From Polynucleobacter sp. MWH-UH23A (lineage in GTDB: Bacteria > Pseudomonadota > Gammaproteobacteria > Burkholderiales > Burkholderiaceae), in the NCBI RefSeq assembly GCF_040409805.1, contig NZ_CP099572.1, forward strand, positions 434,001 through 498,000: DNA of 64,000 nucleotides, written 5' to 3'. A model generated the notes under the pieces. The model did not search any database, was not told where the DNA came from, and saw nothing but the letters and a program-made list of their open reading frames with translations. Positions 7,246-16,115 of this stretch are shown piece after piece (the stretch's first letter is position 1; each line of letters opens with the position of its first letter). The position numbers were made by a program, and so were the translations under genes.

Positions 7246-8292
7246 TTATTCTTTATCGACCAATGAGCGTGCTTTTTCCACGTCTTGGCGATAGGCTTCA
7301 AAAATATTCTTAAGTGCATCAGCCATAGTAGTGGTTGGTTTCCAGCCAAGCTCGCTCATCGTATTGTCAATTGCAGGCACGCGGTTCTGAACGTCTTGAT
7401 AGCCTTCACCATAGTAAGCGCCAGAGGTGGTCTCAACAATCTTCACGTCACTGGCTGTTTTGGCGTATTCCGGTATGCTGCATGCGATCTCGAGCATTTG
7501 ATTCGCAAGTTCACGTACAGAGTGATTATTTTTTGGGTTACCAATGTTGTAGATCTTGCCATTGGCAACACCATTTTTATTGTCGATGATGCGCATCAAG
7601 GCATCAATACCATCGTCAACGTATGTAAAGGCACGTTTCTGAGCTCCGCCATCAACCAAGTTAATCGGTTCGCCACGAACAATGTGGCCTAAGAATTGCG
7701 TAACAACACGAGATGAGCCTTCTTTCGGTGTGTAGATGCTATCTAAGCCAGGGCCAATCCAGTTGAATGGACGGAATAGAGTAAAGCGTAAGCCTTCCAT
7801 GCCATAACCCCAAATTACGCGATCCATTAATTGCTTAGAGCAAGCGTAGATCCAGCGTGGTTTATTTATTGGGCCGTACACCATGCTAGAAGTAGATGGA
7901 TCGAACTCGCTGTCTTCACACATGCCATAAACCTCTGAGGTTGATGGAAATACCAAATGCTTTTTGTATTTGACAGCGGAGCGAACGATAGGAAGATTCG
8001 CTTCAAAGTCGAGTTCAAAGACTTTGAGTGGTTGCTGCACATAAGTGGCTGGGGTTGCAATCGCCACTAAAGGCAAGATGACATCGCATTTACGAATGTG
8101 ATACTCAACCCATTCCTTATTAATGGTGATATCGCCTTCAAAAAAGTGCATACGAGGATGATTGATTAAATCTCCTAAGCGATCATTCTGCATATCCATG
8201 CCATAGACATCCCAGTCGGTTGTCTCGAGAATGCGCTTTGAAAGGTGGTGGCCGATAAAGCCATTAACACCAAGAATGAGTACTTTTTTCAT
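7246..8292 (-). CDS. UDP-glucuronate decarboxylase, ArnA C-terminal-type enzyme as a separate protein
   Basis: 348 residues of the extended SDR family. The NAD-binding GVNGFIGHH starts at residue 8. Catalytic S119-E120, Y149 and K153 correspond to E. coli ArnA S433, E434, Y463 and K467, and R304 to R619. The enzyme oxidises UDP-glucuronate and decarboxylates it to UDP-4-keto-pentose, the substrate of ArnB. In E. coli this domain is fused to the formyltransferase; here the two are separate adjacent genes 25 bases apart. A plain UDP-xylose synthase is a less likely alternative because the ArnA-specific Ser-Glu and Arg are kept. Confidence 0.92.
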   Translation of the reverse strand: MKKVLILGVNGFIGHHLSKRILETTDWDVYGMDMQNDRLGDLINHPRMHFFEGDITINKEWVEYHIRKCDVILPLVAIATPATYVQQPLKVFELDFEANLPIVRSAVKYKKHLVFPSTSEVYGMCEDSEFDPSTSSMVYGPINKPRWIYACSKQLMDRVIWGYGMEGLRFTLFRPFNWIGPGLDSIYTPKEGSSRVVTQFLGHIVRGEPINLVDGGAQKRAFTYVDDGIDALMRIIDNKNGVANGKIYNIGNPKNNHSVRELANQMLEIACSIPEYAKTASDVKIVETTSGAYYGEGYQDVQNRVPAIDNTMSELGWKPTTTMADALKNIFEAYRQDVEKARSLVDKE

Positions 8293-8317
8293 GTTTACTG
8301 CCTCGTTTCAATCTAAT

Positions 8318-9187
8318 TTATTTGCTGGCTGGAAACCATTCCAAGATCTCTAAGGCTTGCTGGTCACCACAAATGCCGAATACCCGATTATCAACCACTT
8401 GGATGCCTAAATCCCCTAGATTGAGGTTGCTGGGGAAAGGGCCTTGAAGGCTAGTGCGGGCAACAATCATGGTTTTGCCATCGTGGTCGGTAAAAGCGCC
8501 TGGATAAGGGGGTGCAACCGCCCTGACAAGGTCATGAACCTGTTTAGCAGTCTGATTCCAATGAATTTGCCCGTCAGCAGGCTTTCTGCCACCAAAATAG
8601 CTCCCTTTTTGTAAGTTATTTGGCTTTCGAGGAACCTTCCCTTGCAATAGCGCAGGGAGTGCCTGATGAATAATATTGACTGCCGCCTTGCTCACTTTGG
8701 CAAAAACATCAGTAGCATTTTCATCGGGGCCAATGCTCACTGCTGATTGACCAACAATATCACCCGCATCTGGTTTTTCTTCCATGATATGCAAGGTAGC
8801 GCCCGTTTCAGTTTCCCCATGGAGAATCGCCCAATTGACTGGAGCACGTCCACGATATTTAGGTAGTAATGATCCGTGCATATTGAGTGCCGCAATTTTG
8901 GCGCATGCCAGAATCTGCGCAGGAATCATATGGCGATAGTAAAAAGAAAAAATGTAATCAGGAGCAATTGCTTGGAGCTGCGGAACGAGGTCGACTAGTT
9001 CACTTGCGCTTGGTGTGATGTACGCAATACTGTTTTCTTGGCAGAGCTTGGCTACACTTCCAAACCAAACATTTTCATTGGGATCGTCTTGATGTGTGAC
9101 AACAAGATCAATTTTGATACCAGCTTTAATTAGCTCATTTAGGCAATTAACGCCAACATCGTGGTATGCAAAGACAACTGCGCGCAA
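8318..9187 (-). CDS. UDP-4-amino-4-deoxy-L-arabinose formyltransferase, ArnA N-terminal-type enzyme
   Basis: 289 residues. The formyltransferase core LNMHGSLLPKYRGRAPVNW gives N102 and H104, and D140 lies in KPDAGDIVG; these numbers equal those of the E. coli ArnA formylase site. It transfers a formyl group from 10-formyl-tetrahydrofolate to UDP-L-Ara4N. The start is a TTG immediately after the arnC stop codon with no good ribosome binding site, so translation may be coupled to arnC. The next Met is far inside the fold and cannot be the start. The fusion partner follows as its own gene. Confidence 0.92.
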   Translation of the reverse strand: MRAVVFAYHDVGVNCLNELIKAGIKIDLVVTHQDDPNENVWFGSVAKLCQENSIAYITPSASELVDLVPQLQAIAPDYIFSFYYRHMIPAQILACAKIAALNMHGSLLPKYRGRAPVNWAILHGETETGATLHIMEEKPDAGDIVGQSAVSIGPDENATDVFAKVSKAAVNIIHQALPALLQGKVPRKPNNLQKGSYFGGRKPADGQIHWNQTAKQVHDLVRAVAPPYPGAFTDHDGKTMIVARTSLQGPFPSNLNLGDLGIQVVDNRVFGICGDQQALEILEWFPASK

Positions 9188-10150
9188 TTATTTTTTCTCT
9201 AAAACCGTTTGCACCACATAACGAGGGCGATTACGGATTTGTTGGTAGATGCGGCCGATATATTCGCCCAGTAAGCCTAGGCCAAAAAGCATGACGCCAA
9301 TTAAGAAGAATGTGAGTGCGAAGAGAGTAAAGACGCCCTCTACCTCAGCGCCTAATACAAAGCGACGTACTAAGAGGTAAGCAAATAGGCTGCCAGCAGC
9401 AAGGGAGAGCAGCATGCCCAGGATCGAGAAGATCTGCAAAGGCATGATCGAGAACCCAGTCACTAAGTCAAAGTTCAAACGGATCAGTTGATACAAGCTA
9501 TATTTAGATTCACCTGCAAAACGCTCCTCGTGTTTGACGGTAATTTCAACGGGGTTTGCTGCAAAGGTATAAGCCAGTGCAGGAATAAACGTATTGCTTT
9601 CATCACATTGACGCACAAGATCAACAATGCGACGGCTATAGCCACGCAACATGCATCCTTGGTCGGTCATGGTGATACGAGTGATGTTTTCACGCAAACG
9701 GTTCATAGCGCGTGAAGCAAATTTTCTAAAGAAACTATCGCGACGCTCAGCACGAATGGTGCCAACATAATCATGTCCATCAATCAACTTCTCAGCGAGA
9801 GCATCAATTTCTTCAGGGGGATTTTGTAGGTCTGCATCTAAGGTGATGATGTATTCACCTTTCGCGTATTCAAAACCAGCCATGATGGCCATATGCTGAC
9901 CAAAATTACTATGGAATAAAACGGCTCGTGTGACATCAGGTCGCAACTCAACTTGTTTGGCTAATATGCCAGCGGAGCGATCTTTGCTGCCATCGTTAAC
10001 AAACACAATCTCATAGGGGATATTGCGCTTAGCGGAAACCTTATCTAATGCAGGATAGAGTCGATCAAATAATGCTTGGAGGCCATCTTCCTCGTTGTAT
10101 ACGGGGATGACAATGCTCAGCTTTGGGTTGGCAACTAAATTTGCAGTCAT
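9188..10150 (-). CDS. arnC: Undecaprenyl-phosphate 4-deoxy-4-formamido-L-arabinose transferase
   Basis: 320 residues from the ATG at 10150; a longer frame from a TTG at 10186 exists, but the family starts shortly before LSIVIPVYNEEDG. The GT2 domain has EYIITLDADLQNPPEEI (DxD-type metal site). Two membrane helices follow near the C-terminus, then the LGEYIGRIYQQIRNRPRY signature. It moves Ara4FN from UDP onto undecaprenyl phosphate at the inner membrane. It lies 41 bases after arnB and abuts the formyltransferase gene. Confidence 0.93.
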   Translation of the reverse strand: MTANLVANPKLSIVIPVYNEEDGLQALFDRLYPALDKVSAKRNIPYEIVFVNDGSKDRSAGILAKQVELRPDVTRAVLFHSNFGQHMAIMAGFEYAKGEYIITLDADLQNPPEEIDALAEKLIDGHDYVGTIRAERRDSFFRKFASRAMNRLRENITRITMTDQGCMLRGYSRRIVDLVRQCDESNTFIPALAYTFAANPVEITVKHEERFAGESKYSLYQLIRLNFDLVTGFSIMPLQIFSILGMLLSLAAGSLFAYLLVRRFVLGAEVEGVFTLFALTFFLIGVMLFGLGLLGEYIGRIYQQIRNRPRYVVQTVLEKK

Positions 10151-10191
10151 GCCACAATTTTGCCTGATTCTGGGAATTACACCCAATATAG

Positions 10192-11355
10192 CTATTTTTT
10201 GTAGTGTTTCTGAAGAATTCCAATAAGACCACTCGCAATACGAGCTATATCTTGGTCTTTCATGCCTGGAAATAGCGGCAGGGTCAAAATAGATTTACCA
10301 ATGCGTTCTGCAACCGGCGTAGTGCTGGTTTGGTAGCCCAGATTTTTGTATAGAGTGAAACCGCTGATGGCGGGGTAGTGAACTCCAGTGCCAATTCCGA
10401 GTTCTTTTAACTCGGTCATTACTTGTGCGCGATCACAATTCAGCTGCTCCAATGGAAGTACCACTTGAAACATATGCCAATTGCTTTCAGTAAAGTTTTC
10501 GACTGGTAGCTCTAGTTGGAGGTCAAGACTGGTAGATTTAATTTCTGCACGAATGCTATCGAAATACTGACGAGCTAATGCAGTCCGTCTGGTTTGATAT
10601 GCGGGTAATTGTTTTAGCTGATGCAGGCCAATTACAGCATTCACATCCGTTAAATTATCTTTGCCACCCAAGACATCCACATCCATGCCGTCCATGCCTT
10701 GGCGTGTAAGCCCTTGTAGGCGAAATTTCTCAGCAAGCTTTGCTTCGTCACCATTGTTTAAAACAAGGCAACCGCCTTCAATGGTGGTGAGATTTTTATT
10801 GGCCTGAAAACTAAAGCTCACCAGGTCACCAAAGCTACCAATCTTTTTGCCTTGCCATTGAGAGCCAAAAGCTTGTGCAGCATCTTCAATAACGCGTAAT
10901 TGATGTTGTTTGGCTAGTGAGTAGAGCTTATCCATATTAACTGGTAGCCCCGCAAGATAGACCGGCATAATGGCTTTGGTTTTACTTGTAATGGCGCCAG
11001 CTACTTTATCAAGATCAATATTACGTGTTACGGGATCGATATCCACAAAAACGGGTTTCGCACCAACGCTCAAAATCACATTAGAAGTGGCAACCCAAGA
11101 AATCGGCGTAGTAATGACTTCATCGCCGACACCAATACCGGCAACTTGCAGAGCGATTTTCATCGTCGCAGTGCCATTGGCAAAGCAACGTACAGGACGT
11201 CCACCAAAGTATTCGCTGAGAGTGGATTCAAATTCAGCGAGCTTGGGTCCTGAGGTTACCCAGCCAGAGCGCAAGACTTCAGCAACCGCATCAATCGTTT
11301 CCTGATTAAAGCTTGGGCGCGTAAAAGGAATAAATTCTGGACTGGTGTTTGACAT
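10192..11355 (-). CDS. arnB: UDP-4-amino-4-deoxy-L-arabinose aminotransferase
   Basis: 387 residues of the DegT/DnrJ/EryC1 family. PFTRPSF and GWVTSGPKLAEFE open the protein, EDAAQAFGSQWQGKKIGSFG gives the PLP phosphate site, and SFQANKNLTTIEGG carries the Schiff-base Lys. It converts the 4-keto sugar from the decarboxylase to UDP-L-Ara4N with glutamate as amino donor. The operon setting with arnT upstream and arnC downstream supports this role over another sugar aminotransferase. The ribosome binding site is weak. Confidence 0.92.
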   Translation of the reverse strand: MSNTSPEFIPFTRPSFNQETIDAVAEVLRSGWVTSGPKLAEFESTLSEYFGGRPVRCFANGTATMKIALQVAGIGVGDEVITTPISWVATSNVILSVGAKPVFVDIDPVTRNIDLDKVAGAITSKTKAIMPVYLAGLPVNMDKLYSLAKQHQLRVIEDAAQAFGSQWQGKKIGSFGDLVSFSFQANKNLTTIEGGCLVLNNGDEAKLAEKFRLQGLTRQGMDGMDVDVLGGKDNLTDVNAVIGLHQLKQLPAYQTRRTALARQYFDSIRAEIKSTSLDLQLELPVENFTESNWHMFQVVLPLEQLNCDRAQVMTELKELGIGTGVHYPAISGFTLYKNLGYQTSTTPVAERIGKSILTLPLFPGMKDQDIARIASGLIGILQKHYKK

Positions 11356-11366
11356 GATGCTCTATC

Positions 11367-13058
11367 TTACCGTGTTGAGCTTGAGTCATCTGGGTGCTTC
11401 ACAATCACTCTGCGTGAATCCCGCCCCACTTCTTGCATTGGCAGGTTTAGTCCTTGCAGCTCAATAAACACCTCAGGCACCATGATCGCATAAGCGCTTG
11501 GATCTTCTTCCCAGCGAATAATGAAATCATTTAATGTGGGCATCCATAATTCTGGCTGTTGATCAACGCCAAATCGTAATTCATCAGGGTCTTCAACCAT
11601 GATCATTGTTCTGCCTAAATAGAATGGCACCGTGTGATCTAGTAAGCGTACGGAGTAGAAATTCACATTCGCAGGAATACTGCCTTTTACTCGATTGGCA
11701 AGATCAATACCAGACACTCCCCGACCTAGGGTTTCATGTCCAGTGCCGGCAATAATGGCGCATAAGAAAAAGCCCCACGCAAAAATCACAATGCTATTAA
11801 TGCCGTTTCGTTTAGATTGGAAGCTTGCATAAAGACTAAATGCAAGCAAGGTAATTAGTGCGGCAATAATCCAATACACATATTGGGCATAGGCTTCAAT
11901 TTCATCGGGCCTAGCTTGCTTGCCGATTTCAGATAAGAAGAAAAATCCAATAGCAGCCAACAATGCAAAACTAATTGTCTGCAACTTCCATGAAAAAGGT
12001 AGGGAGTTGGTGTGGCCAAGTAAATGATCGAGGCGATTTCCAATTAATAATGCAAGAGCCGGAAAAATGGGGATGATGTAGCCTGGCAGTTTTGACTGTG
12101 AAATGCTGAAAAATGCAAATATCACGATAAACCAGCAGCTAAGTAACCATCCAGAAGAGAAAGTTCTTGAGCGCTCTTGCCATGCTTGCGCAATAGAGCC
12201 AGGGAGTTGGGCTAGCCAAGGCAGTAATCCAATCAATAACAGCGGTACAAAATAATAAATGGGCCCCGTTCTGCTATGAGCATCTTGAGTGAAGCGTTGT
12301 AGGTGCTCATGAATAAAGAAAAACTCCAAGAACTCTGGATTACGTTGTGCCACCAAAACAAACCACGGAGCAGTGATCACTAAAAATAAAATAAGTCCGC
12401 TGAATAAGCGTAAGCGTTTCCAGATCTTCCAATCCCATGCGCTAATCGAATAGATAACAAAAACCATTGCAGGTATTGCTGCACCTATCACGCCTTTTGA
12501 AAGGGTTGCTAGCGCCATGAAGATCCAGCATGCCCACATCCAATTGCGACGGCTCGATTGAGTTTGTGAAGTTTGCGCAATCAAGAGGCTGCATAGTGCG
12601 GCAACCAAGAATGCAGACAAACCCATATCTAAAGAATTGAAGTGTCCGCTAATGACCCACATGGGACTCGAAGCTAAAACAACAGCCGCCAACCATCCCG
12701 CTCTAGCGTTATAAATTTTTGCGCCAGTAAATCCAATTGCAAGAATGGTTAAAAAGCCTGTGAGCGCAGTCCAGAGTCTAGCTTGCCAATCGCCAACGCC
12801 AAATAATTGAAATGTGGCAGCAGTCGCCCATATTTGTAGTGGTGGCTTTTCAAAATACTTGTAGCCGTTATAGCGAGGGGTAACCCAATCACCTGTGACG
12901 AGCATTTCTCGGGCCATTTCTGCATAACGACCCTCGTCTGAGGGAATGAGATGGCGGTAGTTGAGGGTTCCAAACCAGAGAGCTGCATAGATAAGCAATA
13001 ACAGCAAAATCTTGCCAGGATGGAGGGCGGATGACTGCCGAACTTGGCCAAATTGCAT
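11367..13058 (-). CDS. arnT: Lipid A L-Ara4N transferase (GT83 glycosyltransferase)
   Basis: 563 residues and about twelve hydrophobic segments, as expected for ArnT. Near the N-terminus are IPSDEGRYAEMAREM (first periplasmic loop, catalytic Asp/Glu region) and FEKPPLQIWATA. The C-terminal third is a mixed periplasmic part. ArnT takes Ara4N from undecaprenyl phosphate and attaches it to lipid A phosphates on the periplasmic side, which lowers binding of cationic peptides. Its ATG overlaps the stop of the preceding Mth938-like gene (TAATG). The flippase genes arnE and arnF are not in this window. Confidence 0.92.
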   Translation of the reverse strand: MQFGQVRQSSALHPGKILLLLLIYAALWFGTLNYRHLIPSDEGRYAEMAREMLVTGDWVTPRYNGYKYFEKPPLQIWATAATFQLFGVGDWQARLWTALTGFLTILAIGFTGAKIYNARAGWLAAVVLASSPMWVISGHFNSLDMGLSAFLVAALCSLLIAQTSQTQSSRRNWMWACWIFMALATLSKGVIGAAIPAMVFVIYSISAWDWKIWKRLRLFSGLILFLVITAPWFVLVAQRNPEFLEFFFIHEHLQRFTQDAHSRTGPIYYFVPLLLIGLLPWLAQLPGSIAQAWQERSRTFSSGWLLSCWFIVIFAFFSISQSKLPGYIIPIFPALALLIGNRLDHLLGHTNSLPFSWKLQTISFALLAAIGFFFLSEIGKQARPDEIEAYAQYVYWIIAALITLLAFSLYASFQSKRNGINSIVIFAWGFFLCAIIAGTGHETLGRGVSGIDLANRVKGSIPANVNFYSVRLLDHTVPFYLGRTMIMVEDPDELRFGVDQQPELWMPTLNDFIIRWEEDPSAYAIMVPEVFIELQGLNLPMQEVGRDSRRVIVKHPDDSSSTR

Positions 13059-13441
13059 TAGGTGGGTTCCACAATTAAGGCCAAAACGACCTTTCGGCCT
13101 TCGCCAACCAGGATGTTGTAGGTACGGCAGGCTGCTTGTGAGTCCATGATTTCAAAGCCAATTTTTGCTGAAATCAGACCTTTAAGGAGCTCAGGCTTCG
13201 GAAATTGCTGGCGACTGCCCGTTCCAATCAGAATCAATTCTGGCTTCAAATTGACCATTTGATTGAAGTGGCTAGCCTCTAGGTCGCTAAAGGACTTTGC
13301 TGGCCATTCTTGGGTGGCGCCATCCGAGCTCAATAGGACGCTGTGCTTGTATGGAGTTTGGTTGATCTCCACATAGCCATCGCCATAGCCAGTAATCGTA
13401 TTGGCTCCAGAATGGGGGTCAGATTGAAGCTTCAAGTGCAC
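13058..13441 (-). CDS. Mth938-like domain protein (DUF498/NDUFAF3 family)
   Basis: 127 residues. The family core is visible: ITGYGDGYVEIN, then PELILIGTGSRQQFP and a C-terminal AACRTYNILVGEGRKVVLALI. Homologues include the human complex I assembly factor NDUFAF3, but the bacterial function is not established. The start is a GTG at 13441; a TTG two codons later is nearly as good. Its stop overlaps the arnT start (TAATG), so it appears to be the first gene of the arn transcript; a role in lipid A modification is not implied by the fold. A divergent alaA lies 73 bases away. Confidence 0.85.
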   Translation of the reverse strand: MHLKLQSDPHSGANTITGYGDGYVEINQTPYKHSVLLSSDGATQEWPAKSFSDLEASHFNQMVNLKPELILIGTGSRQQFPKPELLKGLISAKIGFEIMDSQAACRTYNILVGEGRKVVLALIVEPT

Positions 13442-13514
13442 TCTCTGTCATAATTATGAGGATTATAGCTAGCTGTTTTTTCCAAGATTTCAAGAACTTA
13501 CCCTTTAATTTATT

Positions 13515-14771
13515 GTGAAACCCATCCTAAAGTCCCAAAAACTCGATAACGTCTGTTATGACATTCGTGGGCCTGTGCTTGAGCTTGCTCAGCGCATGGA
13601 GGAAGAGGGTCACAAAATCATCAAATTAAACATCGGAAATGTGGGTGTTTTTGGTTTTGATCCCCCTGAAGAGATTCAGTTGGACATGATTCGTAATTTG
13701 AGTAATGCCTCCGCTTACTCCGATTCCAAGGGTATTTTTGCTGCCCGTAAAGCCATCATGCAGTATTGCCAAGAAAAAGGTATTCAGGGCGTCAATCTAG
13801 ACGACGTTTATACCGGTAATGGCGTATCTGAATTGATTGTGCTCTCGATGAACGCATTGCTCAATGATGGTGACGAAGTTTTAGTGCCTACCCCAGATTA
13901 TCCTTTGTGGACCGCAGCTGTGAGTTTATCTAGTGGCACCCCCGTTCACTATCTTTGTGATGAGTCAAAGGATTGGGCGCCAGATCTAAATGATCTGCGT
14001 AAAAAAATTACACCAAAGACAAAAGCAATTGTGGTGATTAACCCGAATAATCCAACGGGTGCAATTTATTCGAAAGAGGTATTACTTGAGCTCACACAAA
14101 TTGCACGTGAACATGGTTTGATTTTGTTTGCTGATGAGATCTACGACAAGATGTTGTACGACGGAGAGAAGCATATTTCTTTAGCTTCCTTGTCTACCGA
14201 CGTTGTCATCATTACCTTTAATGGTCTTTCCAAGAATTACCGTTCATGTGGCTATCGTGCTGGCTGGATGGTGGTTTCAGGGGATAAAGAGATGGTACGC
14301 GACTATATTGAAGGTCTCAATATGTTGGCTTCAATGCGTCTCTGCGCAAACGTTCCAGGTCAATACGCTATTCAAACAGCTTTAGGTGGATATCAAAGCA
14401 TTAATGATTTGGTCGGTGAAGGTGGTCGCTTAGCTAAGCAACGCGATCTTGCTTGGAAGCTGATTACCGATATTCCTGGTGTTTCATGTGTGAAACCAAA
14501 ATCCGCATTGTATTTATTTCCAAAGTTAGATCCTGAGGTTTATCCAATTGAAGATGATCAACAGTTTGTTGCTGATCTTTTGAAAGAAGAAAAAGTATTG
14601 TTAGTGCAGGGCTCTGGTTTTAACTGGGGCAAGCCTGATCATTTTCGCGTAGTGTTCTTGCCTCATGAAGATGTACTAAAAGAGGCTATTGGACGTCTTG
14701 CGCGTTTTCTCGAACGTTATCGTAATAAGCATGGCCGTAAGGCTTCTTCAACCGCAGCAAAGGCATCATGA
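13515..14771 (+). CDS. alaA: Alanine transaminase-type PLP aminotransferase
   Basis: 418 residues of aminotransferase class I. KLNIGNVGVFGFDPPEE opens the fold, VINPNNPTGAIYS is the cofactor loop, ADEIYDKMLYD contains the PLP-contacting Asp and Tyr, and FNGLSKNYRSCGYRAGW holds the Schiff-base Lys. It resembles E. coli AlaA, which makes alanine from pyruvate and glutamate. The start is GTG. The stop overlaps the next ATG by four bases (ATGA), so it is probably co-translated with hom. A C-terminal tail rich in Ala, Ser and Lys is of no clear use. Confidence 0.9.
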   Translation: MKPILKSQKLDNVCYDIRGPVLELAQRMEEEGHKIIKLNIGNVGVFGFDPPEEIQLDMIRNLSNASAYSDSKGIFAARKAIMQYCQEKGIQGVNLDDVYTGNGVSELIVLSMNALLNDGDEVLVPTPDYPLWTAAVSLSSGTPVHYLCDESKDWAPDLNDLRKKITPKTKAIVVINPNNPTGAIYSKEVLLELTQIAREHGLILFADEIYDKMLYDGEKHISLASLSTDVVIITFNGLSKNYRSCGYRAGWMVVSGDKEMVRDYIEGLNMLASMRLCANVPGQYAIQTALGGYQSINDLVGEGGRLAKQRDLAWKLITDIPGVSCVKPKSALYLFPKLDPEVYPIEDDQQFVADLLKEEKVLLVQGSGFNWGKPDHFRVVFLPHEDVLKEAIGRLARFLERYRNKHGRKASSTAAKAS

Positions 14772-16078
14772 AACCGATTCAAGTAGGTCTATTAGGCATT
14801 GGCACCGTTGGTGGTGGCGTATTCACTGTTCTCGACCGTAACCAAGATGAAATTACTCGCCGCGCAGGTCGTGGTATTCGGATTAATACCGTTGCTGATC
14901 TCAATGTCGATCGCGCTAAAGAGATCGTTAAAGATCGCGCGCAGGTAGTGAATGACGCTCGTGCGGTGATCAATAACCCTGAGATTGATATCGTTGTCGA
15001 GTTAATCGGTGGCTATGGCATTGCTAAAGACCTAGTGCTAGAGGCAATCGCTGCTGGTAAGCATGTGGTTACTGCAAATAAAGCCTTGATCGCTGTTCAT
15101 GGTAATGAGATTTTCAAGGCTGCGCATGCAAAAGGCGTTATGGTGGCTTTCGAGGCCGCCGTTGCTGGCGGCATTCCGATCATCAAGGCTTTGCGTGAAG
15201 GCTTAACTGCTAATCGCATCGAATGGATTGCCGGCATCATCAATGGCACCACGAATTTCATTCTTTCTGAAATGCGTGACAAAGGCCTAGACTTTGAAAC
15301 CGTATTGAAAGAGGCGCAACGTTTAGGTTACGCAGAGGCTGATCCGACTTTTGATATTGAAGGGGTGGATGCAGCTCATAAAGCAACCATCATGAGCGCA
15401 ATCGCATTCGGTATTCCGATGCAGTTTGAAAAAGCGCACATTGAAGGTATCACTAAGTTAGCTGCAATTGATATTCGTTATGCAGAGCAATTAGGCTATC
15501 GCATCAAATTGCTCGGTATCGCTAAGAAGACACCTGGTGGCGTTGAGTTGCGCGTGCATCCAACATTAATCCCAGCAAAGCGCTTGATCGCAAATGTAGA
15601 GGGCGCAATGAATGCGGTTCAAGTATTTGGCGATGCAGTGGGTACTACTCTGTACTATGGCAAAGGCGCTGGGTCAGAGCCAACCGCCTCCGCAGTGATT
15701 GCCGACTTAGTGGATATCACTCGTTTGCTCAGCGCAGATGCAGAGCATCGCGTGCCATATTTGGCTTTCCAACCAGATGCCGTTCAAAACACCCCTGTTT
15801 TGCCGATTGGCGAAATTACAACCAGTTACTACTTGCGTATGCGTGTAGCTGATCAAGCAGGTGTGCTTGCAGACATTACTAAAATCCTGGCTTCACATGG
15901 TGTATCTATAGATGCACTCTTGCAGAAAGAGGCGGATGAGGGCGAGAGCCAAACTGATTTGGTTGCATTGACTCACGAGACTAAAGAAAAAAATATGCTT
16001 GCGGCAATTAAAGAGATTCAAGATCTCAAAACAGTTGCAGGAGAAGTAGTAAAAATCCGTTTAGAAAATCTGTCTTGA
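14768..16078 (+). CDS. hom: Homoserine dehydrogenase
   Basis: 436 residues. VGLLGIGTVGGGVF binds NAD(P), VVTANKALIA and GIINGTTNFILSEM are the catalytic-domain signatures, and GYAEADPTFDIEGVDAAHK carries the catalytic Asp and Lys. A C-terminal ACT domain (YYLRMRVADQAGVLADIT) suggests threonine feedback control. It reduces aspartate semialdehyde to homoserine. It overlaps alaA by four bases and precedes thrC by 37 bases, so the window holds the last part of the threonine branch except homoserine kinase. Confidence 0.96.
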   Translation: MKPIQVGLLGIGTVGGGVFTVLDRNQDEITRRAGRGIRINTVADLNVDRAKEIVKDRAQVVNDARAVINNPEIDIVVELIGGYGIAKDLVLEAIAAGKHVVTANKALIAVHGNEIFKAAHAKGVMVAFEAAVAGGIPIIKALREGLTANRIEWIAGIINGTTNFILSEMRDKGLDFETVLKEAQRLGYAEADPTFDIEGVDAAHKATIMSAIAFGIPMQFEKAHIEGITKLAAIDIRYAEQLGYRIKLLGIAKKTPGGVELRVHPTLIPAKRLIANVEGAMNAVQVFGDAVGTTLYYGKGAGSEPTASAVIADLVDITRLLSADAEHRVPYLAFQPDAVQNTPVLPIGEITTSYYLRMRVADQAGVLADITKILASHGVSIDALLQKEADEGESQTDLVALTHETKEKNMLAAIKEIQDLKTVAGEVVKIRLENLS

Positions 16079-16115
16079 GAAACAATAAGCAAACATAGCA
16101 AAACTAAGCAAATAC

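Noticed and set aside
7285..7692. 135-codon plus-strand frame opposite the decarboxylase gene
   Set aside because: It is antisense to the conserved C-terminal half of the ArnA-type decarboxylase and has no start signal.
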